DNA from: a bacterium | Lineage (GTDB): Bacteria > Fidelibacterota > UBA8477 > JABMPR01 | DNA length: 34,506 nucleotides | NCBI GenBank assembly: GCA_013202895.1 | Contig: JABMPR010000146.1 | Span: 1 to 34,506 of the forward strand | Direction of reading: 5' to 3' | In this document: piece after piece, positions 19,901 through 25,563 of the stretch | How the letters are laid out: each line of letters opens with the position of its first letter | Numbering within the stretch: the stretch's first letter is position 1 | Notes under the pieces: generated by a model | Told to the model about the DNA's origin: nothing | The model's database searches: none | The model's input: the letters and a program-made list of their open reading frames with translations, nothing else | Made by a program: the position numbers and the translations under genes

Positions 19901-21741
19901 TATGGGCTACCATAAGTATCAGTAATGCTCAAAGATTCATTAAAGCCAAAATCCGTAGCTCGATAAATCGCATAGCCTTCAAAATCATGGCCATAAAGCG
20001 GATCTCTTGACTTCTCTGCCCCATCATCCCAATAGAGTGTTACCTGACCGTCACCAGGAATAGCTGTCAGACGTGGTTTATTGGGTGGTTTTACAAAGCG
20101 ATAGCCGGCATCATAGATCTCCTGCATAATGCCCGCAGTTGCATACAGATCGCGAGTATTATAGGGGTCAGTATGGATACTATCCCCTGTAGAACCTGTA
20201 ATATTAAAGCCGAATAACATTGAAATTGAAAAGCGCCGGACATCTCCAGGTGACATTGAGATAGGACCCGAACCATATAAAAAATAATTATCATGAGTTT
20301 GGGTAAAATCAGCGGGTTGAATCGGCGAGCTGAGTCTATTATAATATACATCAGCAGTTGGGGTTGAAGAGGACCAGGGTCCAACAACAAATCCTGTTAA
20401 ACCGATCTGATCAGCTTCATCCAGATCTTTCTCATCAAAGTTAGGTTCGCCATCATCTGGAAACCCATTTACCTCGCTGCCATCAGGGTCAGGTCGAACA
20501 TATTGTGCATCTTCCGGTCCCACACCATCGGTACCTAGATCATCATTAATCGGTTCACCCCAATCCCATTCGCCATTCAAATTCCAATCTGTAAAGGTTT
20601 GCCAATCGCCGTCATTATCAATACCATCCTGCATGGACTCATCAACCATTCCATCATCATCATTATCGATGCCATCACGAGGCTCCCCGGGGGACTCCAG
20701 GAATTTGTATCCAAAAAATCCGGGGATAGAGTTTCCGCCGAAATAAGAATCTCCACGGGCATCATCATCCCAACCATATACCATATCCAGGAATGTATCA
20801 AAATAGGCATCGTCATCGTTCACATCACCGGCACCACCGATATGTGGATCACCATACATACCAAAATAGACATTGTTCAATGTATCTGTACCGACATTTT
20901 CTACTTCATAGACGAAGAAAATGACATTTTGAGCGCGAGTGGCAGTCCACTGGTAGCCGCGTGCTTGTACCTCCAAACCCAGACCACCTCGGACAGTATC
21001 CACACCTAAAGCAGGATAAAACTCATCTTCATTCAAAGTATCTGTCCAGCTTACCGAAGGTGCTATTTGCTCAGGCCAATAGGTGTTATGATTTTTGATA
21101 TAATAATCATCCATAACATAATAGGATTCCTGATCAGCAGTAGTGACACCCAGGCCATATTCACCCGGCCACATATAGTCACCAAACTCTACATTAAACC
21201 AGCTTAAGGGCCAGGAATCAGGTTTGTTGTCCCGGTTTTCGTCAGGCGTATCGCTCATGGCGATTGATTCAGAAAAGGGATCATGATGCCCATAAATGGG
21301 TTGCCAATTTCCGGAGATAGTGTTATCCGGGGATTCATAGGATACACCTGATTGAATCAGCGCATCCGAAACAAGTTTGATCTCGTCTCCACCGAAATTT
21401 TTTACTTTAGCCCCCGCCAAAACCCCAAATTCATAAGCATAACCTCTGCCAGAGCCAATCGGCCATTCCATAGAAGGTTCTGTACCAGGTTTTCCGATGG
21501 TGCCAAAATTATAAAAAAGCGTCCTAACCCGGTTTCCGTTGTGGATACCACTCCGACGATCGCTTATAGCAGCAGCTTTTGAGAGCATCTGGCGTTTTTC
21601 AAGACTAGCGTAATATTTTAACCAGGCTACTTTGTCATATTTATTTTTTGGTAAACTAATTATGTCATCAACACTTGCATTTAATACAGTTGAGAGGATG
21701 ATGAAGGCCAACAGGATCAATAATTTATTCTGCATGTTCAA
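16948..21741 (-). CDS. Giant secreted surface protein (copy 2), paralog of 7652-12451
   Basis: 1597-aa ORF. RRSGIHNGNRVRTLFYNFGTI...EWPIGSG parallels RRLGVHNGNKILTRFTNYGAI...YPIGSG. DGIDNDDDGMVDESMQDGIDNDGDW; Reg_prop-like blades (LRSDNKIKDIIFYEGYYWIATQNGPSIYD); C-terminus VVPNPYVASAIWEQKPYLRSGRGERKIYFINLPSECTIRIYTIAGELV...IGKFAVIK. GGAAGG ribosome-binding site. Confidence 0.9.
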   Translation of the reverse strand: MNMQNKLLILLAFIILSTVLNASVDDIISLPKNKYDKVAWLKYYASLEKRQMLSKAAAISDRRSGIHNGNRVRTLFYNFGTIGKPGTEPSMEWPIGSGRGYAYEFGVLAGAKVKNFGGDEIKLVSDALIQSGVSYESPDNTISGNWQPIYGHHDPFSESIAMSDTPDENRDNKPDSWPLSWFNVEFGDYMWPGEYGLGVTTADQESYYVMDDYYIKNHNTYWPEQIAPSVSWTDTLNEDEFYPALGVDTVRGGLGLEVQARGYQWTATRAQNVIFFVYEVENVGTDTLNNVYFGMYGDPHIGGAGDVNDDDAYFDTFLDMVYGWDDDARGDSYFGGNSIPGFFGYKFLESPGEPRDGIDNDDDGMVDESMQDGIDNDGDWQTFTDWNLNGEWDWGEPINDDLGTDGVGPEDAQYVRPDPDGSEVNGFPDDGEPNFDEKDLDEADQIGLTGFVVGPWSSSTPTADVYYNRLSSPIQPADFTQTHDNYFLYGSGPISMSPGDVRRFSISMLFGFNITGSTGDSIHTDPYNTRDLYATAGIMQEIYDAGYRFVKPPNKPRLTAIPGDGQVTLYWDDGAEKSRDPLYGHDFEGYAIYRATDFGFNESLSITDTYGSPYLWSPIAKFDLKNTLSGPHPIEQIQNSGLHFDMGRNTGLVHSFVDKDLINGLRYFYAVCAYDSGSVNDTLPPTETSKTIQEDFTGAVLLDVNTAMVTPQAPALGYIPPEVLHIDDGTSTPGTGTIEIDIIDPTLVPDDRILEVRFLDSGMDLVDNDEDWLSFTDADLLIENSPYVDLVVPTTSDSTFYESITYDTLTLAAEIDKEFVHNGQTWKIKTWLEGPTLNKDTVVVFPATIAIGPTLDVWDYSADGSVHDDVGSDGCSDEYEYGDGSCSDTLLAASPGDDPNGDNWHPQHNPQGTEANGRADMGETNIDLSDFQELSRSTQSFSVYDVTDPADEIIIMSNQLGLNGEDFNQISNGMQLFVYNDTLLINNETSGWIQGDCIWRPNASIYDVGAYKGAPVPYDYEIEFFPTVVDTSLETTHFTTNGQKLTFQVRDVTNDKLLTVYASNDFDGIRSLVTQDITPAIYLNEEQTGTEYWEDIMFTWQFSFSTPLKEIWSIFPAENGVMIGTETSGLAIYNQESKGWIFYDEITSGGGLRSDNKIKDIIFYEGYYWIATQNGPSIYDGDVWYRNHGLETLFDEFKKDSQATLEDPDKTKSYGAVTAFDVDVFGNLWIATLDEGLVRVKTNQTYLTSADDDIVVFNDSLSESLESLNDTKLNDIYIKGNMVWLATEKGIVSYDYGSNIWHHYTKNDLGVSNDDFYAIAELSEEQNSALVFAGKSGLTFMVGDTFIVHGDSLLPNGRAYSLAQPNNNELYVGTHSGYAIIDFSNAADSLTTGLTSEKFVGSWNDSTIFSSDKIRAIAFSNDIGYFGTEEGLEQRVGEYEWNTFGPQSGDILRINTRKEFSSQDKYQFSTSAAKVDAAREANSLDKVSVVPNPYVASAIWEQKPYLRSGRGERKIYFINLPSECTIRIYTIAGELVRKLEHSSPASDPDKTLFDGAESWDLLNLDQLEVAYGVYIYHVETNYDSNNAETIGKFAVIK

Positions 21742-21747
21742 ACCTTC

Positions 21748-24700
21748 CTAGAAACTTGTTGAGAGGCCGAGACGGAATTGACGCGGACTGCTGAAGTAAC
21801 TTGGTCTGGTTAACCAATCTGCCAGCGAGTGTCGTCCGGGAATATTTCCATTGTCCGGTGTGTACGTTGGGATAAGTGAATATGTCGCGCGGCCCGTATC
21901 ATTATACACGCTTCTCTCATTTTGTGCATTAAGGGCATTATAGATCTTGGCAAAGACAGTCCAATGCAAACCGGCAAACTCCACATCTCTGTGCATATTT
22001 ATATCAACATTTAAGTAGTCAGGTTTGCGATCGGAATTGGGAGCATCCAGTGCCTCACCTTGATAGACAGGTGAGTAGGGCAAACCGGAACCATATTTGG
22101 TTAAGATGGATAAACCCCATTTCCGCGGTTGCGATAAACTGATATTGAGATTAATTGTATGTGTTTGATCCCAATCCAGGGGGATGACCTGTTTGACAAC
22201 TTCATCCGGTGGATCATTTTCATTTGCATAAAATAGAGCCAGGGGATCTGAAGAATTTCCCTGGGCAACCAGGTAGGTATAATCAGCGGAGGCTGAAAGC
22301 AATCCCGTACGACGTTTGTTTATTGAGAAGGTAATACCACGACTGTCTCCATAGTCACTGTTTGAGTATGCAACATACCTGATAGTGTTATAGCTTTCGT
22401 ACTGCCGTGAACTCAGGAGACCAGAGAAATCTTTATAAAATGCGATGATTTCCACACTAAGATTTGGAGCCAATTCCTGTTGCAATCCAATCTCATAAGT
22501 AACAGTTTTCTGAGGTTTTAAGTTAGCGTTACCCAGAATGGATTCATTGCTTTCAGTGCTGAGCTCCATTTCCGGATTAGCGTATAAATAACTGAAAGTG
22601 GGAATCTGGAAAAAATGCCCATAGCTAAAATGAATAATACCCTTGTCGGTGATGGGATACGCTACACCAAATCTGGGAGAGAATTGATGGACAGTTTCTG
22701 AATTTTCATAGAAGTCATTATAATTTCTCCATGGTTCACCGTTTGCATCCAGAGTATCCAGGATTTCAGCAAACTCAGTAACTTCTGAGGAATACTGAAA
22801 GAAGGTATCAAGCATTGTCGAATCTGCTCCTGGCAGAGTATAAAGCCAGTAGGTAGGATTTTCGGGGTCTCGATAATCGCTGGGCACCAAATAATGGGGA
22901 TCGAAGTAATCATATCGAAATCCTATATTCACGATCATATCGGTCAGCTCGATTTTATCCTGCAAATAAAAATAGGCTTCACGCGGATTCCGGTTAGACA
23001 AGTTTAATTTCGAAACAGCATCGGTGAGCCAATTATCATAGGAATCATTACTAAAGCTGGATTCTGTAGTTTTAATCGTTGGAATCCAATCGAGATTCCT
23101 TTGGACAAAAACTGTATAAGCTTTATAATCCATAAGATGTGTCTTAAATCCTGTACCGACTTTTATCTGGTGAGCATTGTTCATTTGCCAGGTGAGATCC
23201 CCACTGATTAAATAGGTTCGGTTGATTCGTTCGGAATAGCCATGGGAGTGCCCGCCTCCCAAATATTCATTATCTGGTTGCTCTGAAATGCTGGTGGGTA
23301 AAAAATATGCCTTTTTCAAGTCATTGATAACGAATTCAATTTTTGCACCCTGAATAAAATTTGACCAATCCTCATCAGCGAGATAGCTTGCAAAATCTTG
23401 AGCCCATAATTCTTCCCAGTCATTAACAAGCCCAACGGTTACTTCACCCCCTCCCACGTAGAAAGTTTCGCCATCAATTGTAAGGCTATCGGCAGTATAA
23501 ATAGTCATATAACTTTTCAAAATGAGTAGTGAGTCACTGACGGGGCCATAGAAACTACCCATCCCTATGCCCGACCTGTCATCAGCAGCCGCCAGGTTGA
23601 AAAAATCACTCAATGATTGCAGGTCATCAAAAACCAACTCTTTGGTTTCTGAAAGATCTTCCGGATCAACCCTCTGGTAGAAAGTCTTTGCAGTCGTTTG
23701 ATAAAACGAGCCTTTGATGTTATAAAACATGCGCTCATTTAAGGAATGTCTGAGATCCATGATCAGTGAGGTTGAAGTCGACTGATTGGTGGGGCGACCG
23801 TCAGGATTATACTTATAATTGCGGTTGTAACTGACCGATTCAGCAGCATTATGAATCAGGCTGGTATTTATTTTGAGTTTTGGATTAATACGCCAGGTCA
23901 GTTTGAGCATAGCGTTATAACGTGACGAAGTGTTTAGTCGAACAATACTGGAATCCCCACTGGCACCGCTATCCCAGACCTGATTTCCATTAAAATCAAT
24001 ATAGGGTTCACCATCCAGCACCCCGTTGTAATTGGCATCCACAAAGGGATCTCCATTCAATACACCATCAGCATTCTGATCAATAAACTCCCAATCTTCA
24101 GGATCAATATAGCCATTCCCGTTAAAATCCTCATTGTGTGAATAGCGTCCGTCACCATTTACATCCCTGAAAGGTTCACCCAGAGTAAATGATCCATTCC
24201 CGTCAAAATCGAAATATGATTCACTTCCCAGCGCCAGTTTTCCATCTCCATCCAAATCTGTAAATGGTTCGGCAAAATTCAGCAATCCGGCTCTACCCCA
24301 AGGTGAGTCCCGCAGTTCCCTTACTCCATTCGAACTCAAATAATTTACATCATTTGGTGTGTGTTCGCGAACTCCACGGTAGAGTCCACCATAATCATAC
24401 AAACGGCCACTGGCAAAAAAGCTCAATTTATTTCCAAAGCCTGGCACCGGACCAGAGAGGCTGGCTTCCATATTTTTAATATTCATGAGGTCGAATTCAT
24501 CGGCGTGTTCAAAAAAGCGCGTGTCCTCAGTATAATAATCACCCAGATAGGCGCTTAAATTTCCTGAATATTTTGAGCCACCCTCTTTGGTTATAATATT
24601 TATGATACCAGACATGGCCTGCCCGTATTCAGCATTGAAAGTCCCGCTGAGGATTTGCAATTCCTGGACAGCACTATTTTCCAATCCTACAGCCAACCCA

Positions 24701-25287
24701 CCTGAGGAAAGGTTTGTGACTGGAACCCCGTCAATCATGTAGGTGACCTCACTTGAACGGCCACCCCGAATGTGAATCGAACCGTCAGCTTCGGCAACGA
24801 TGCCAGCTTTGGTTGTGATGATGCCCGATAATGACTCAACAGGCATTTCTTTGATGTCTTCTGCACTTATAATGGATCGACCTGAAGTTAGATCTTTTTG
24901 CACCATGGGGCGCTCAGCAACAACGATAACTTCCTCATCTGATTCTAGGACTCGAACATTCATGGCAAAGTCTATTTCAGTAGTCAAATCGCCTCTTACA
25001 GCAACAGCGGTCATGACTATGGTTGTGTATCCGATCATTCCGGCCTTGACAGAAAAATTGCCAATCGGGACATTAATTATGAAATATATACCGTCAGCAT
25101 CTGTAGAAGCTCCCATACCCGAGTTTTCTATGATTACATTGACACCAGGAAGTCCTATTCCGGTTTCTGCGTCAGTCACTCTACCTGATATTTTCCCGGT
25201 AGTCCCGGCATGAAGGCTGCCTATTATGGATCCGAAGATAAATATTTTCAGAAATGATCTATAAGAATTCGCTAACACTGAAGGCAT
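21748..25287 (-). CDS. TonB-dependent receptor with N-terminal CarboxypepD_reg-like domain (copy 2)
   Basis: GKISGRVTDAETGIGLPGVNVIIENSGMGASTDADGIYFIINVPIGNFSVKAGMIGY; plug IHIRGGRSSEVTYMIDGVPVTN...LSGTFNAEYGQAMSGIINIITKEGG; C-terminus RPSYFSSPRQFRLGLSTSF. Confidence 0.93.
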   Translation of the reverse strand: MPSVLANSYRSFLKIFIFGSIIGSLHAGTTGKISGRVTDAETGIGLPGVNVIIENSGMGASTDADGIYFIINVPIGNFSVKAGMIGYTTIVMTAVAVRGDLTTEIDFAMNVRVLESDEEVIVVAERPMVQKDLTSGRSIISAEDIKEMPVESLSGIITTKAGIVAEADGSIHIRGGRSSEVTYMIDGVPVTNLSSGGLAVGLENSAVQELQILSGTFNAEYGQAMSGIINIITKEGGSKYSGNLSAYLGDYYTEDTRFFEHADEFDLMNIKNMEASLSGPVPGFGNKLSFFASGRLYDYGGLYRGVREHTPNDVNYLSSNGVRELRDSPWGRAGLLNFAEPFTDLDGDGKLALGSESYFDFDGNGSFTLGEPFRDVNGDGRYSHNEDFNGNGYIDPEDWEFIDQNADGVLNGDPFVDANYNGVLDGEPYIDFNGNQVWDSGASGDSSIVRLNTSSRYNAMLKLTWRINPKLKINTSLIHNAAESVSYNRNYKYNPDGRPTNQSTSTSLIMDLRHSLNERMFYNIKGSFYQTTAKTFYQRVDPEDLSETKELVFDDLQSLSDFFNLAAADDRSGIGMGSFYGPVSDSLLILKSYMTIYTADSLTIDGETFYVGGGEVTVGLVNDWEELWAQDFASYLADEDWSNFIQGAKIEFVINDLKKAYFLPTSISEQPDNEYLGGGHSHGYSERINRTYLISGDLTWQMNNAHQIKVGTGFKTHLMDYKAYTVFVQRNLDWIPTIKTTESSFSNDSYDNWLTDAVSKLNLSNRNPREAYFYLQDKIELTDMIVNIGFRYDYFDPHYLVPSDYRDPENPTYWLYTLPGADSTMLDTFFQYSSEVTEFAEILDTLDANGEPWRNYNDFYENSETVHQFSPRFGVAYPITDKGIIHFSYGHFFQIPTFSYLYANPEMELSTESNESILGNANLKPQKTVTYEIGLQQELAPNLSVEIIAFYKDFSGLLSSRQYESYNTIRYVAYSNSDYGDSRGITFSINKRRTGLLSASADYTYLVAQGNSSDPLALFYANENDPPDEVVKQVIPLDWDQTHTINLNISLSQPRKWGLSILTKYGSGLPYSPVYQGEALDAPNSDRKPDYLNVDINMHRDVEFAGLHWTVFAKIYNALNAQNERSVYNDTGRATYSLIPTYTPDNGNIPGRHSLADWLTRPSYFSSPRQFRLGLSTSF
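23945..24275 (-). other. Tandem EF-hand/dockerin-like Ca-binding loop array inserted in TBDR copy 2
   Basis: DLDGDGKLALGSESYFDFDGNGSFTLGEPFRDVNGDGRYSHNEDFNGNGYIDPEDWEFIDQNADGVLNGDPFVDANYNGVLDGEPYIDFNGNQVWDSG: about eight D-x-[DN]-x-[DN]-G loops. Limits approximate. Confidence 0.75.
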
Positions 25288-25375
25288 ATATGCTCCCTGC
25301 TTCTATTTCATTACTTAGGTAAAGAAAATAATTTAGCAATTATAGCCGAATGTCCAAGTCAAGTCAACCCTATTA

Positions 25376-25403
25376 GTTAGTTAAGGTTACTTTATTAACT
25401 AAC
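25376..25403. repeat. Perfect 9-bp inverted repeat, 10-nt spacer
   Basis: GTTAGTTAA (25376-25384) - GGTTACTTTA - TTAACTAAC (25395-25403). A further AACTAACTAA lies at 25544-25553. Confidence 0.75.
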
Positions 25404-25431
25404 CAAATATAAGATGAGCTTTTTGCTTGTT

Positions 25432-25456
25432 AAATCTATGGTCGCTCCATAGATTT
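25432..25456. repeat. Perfect 10-bp inverted repeat, 5-nt loop
   Basis: AAATCTATGG (25432-25441) - TCGCT - CCATAGATTT (25447-25456). Confidence 0.8.
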
Positions 25457-25563
25457 CGGGCACTTTAATAAGGATTGGTACAATTATTAGATTATTATTT
25501 GATAGTCTATTATTGTGGCGCCATTTAAAAGTATAACAAAGTCAACTAACTAAGGAGGACAAA

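Larger units (their letters stand above)
6596..25287 (-). repeat. Tandem paralogous three-gene module (TBDR - giant protein - PorV), two copies
   Basis: Same gene order, orientation and near-identical gene sizes: 3540/4794/1050 bp versus 3330/4800/1047 bp. The plug-encoding DNA is visibly conserved (around 15101-15205 versus 24587-24690). Confidence 0.9.
25288..25563. promoter_or_regulatory. Divergent intergenic regulatory region between the triad operon and the FG-GAP protein gene
   Basis: 276-bp AT-rich gap between divergently transcribed genes, containing several inverted repeats. Strong SD (AAGGAGG) before the + strand ATG at 25564. Confidence 0.75.

Noticed and set aside
20599-21009. 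136-aa plus-strand ORF antisense to giant protein 2
   Set aside because: Ile/Thr-rich antisense artefact over the Asp-rich repeats, no ribosome-binding site and no domain resemblance.
12448-25287. Canonical SusC/SusD polysaccharide utilisation locus
   Set aside because: No SusD-like lipoprotein, glycoside hydrolase, sulfatase or HTCS regulator was found; the TBDR partner gene is a different type of protein.
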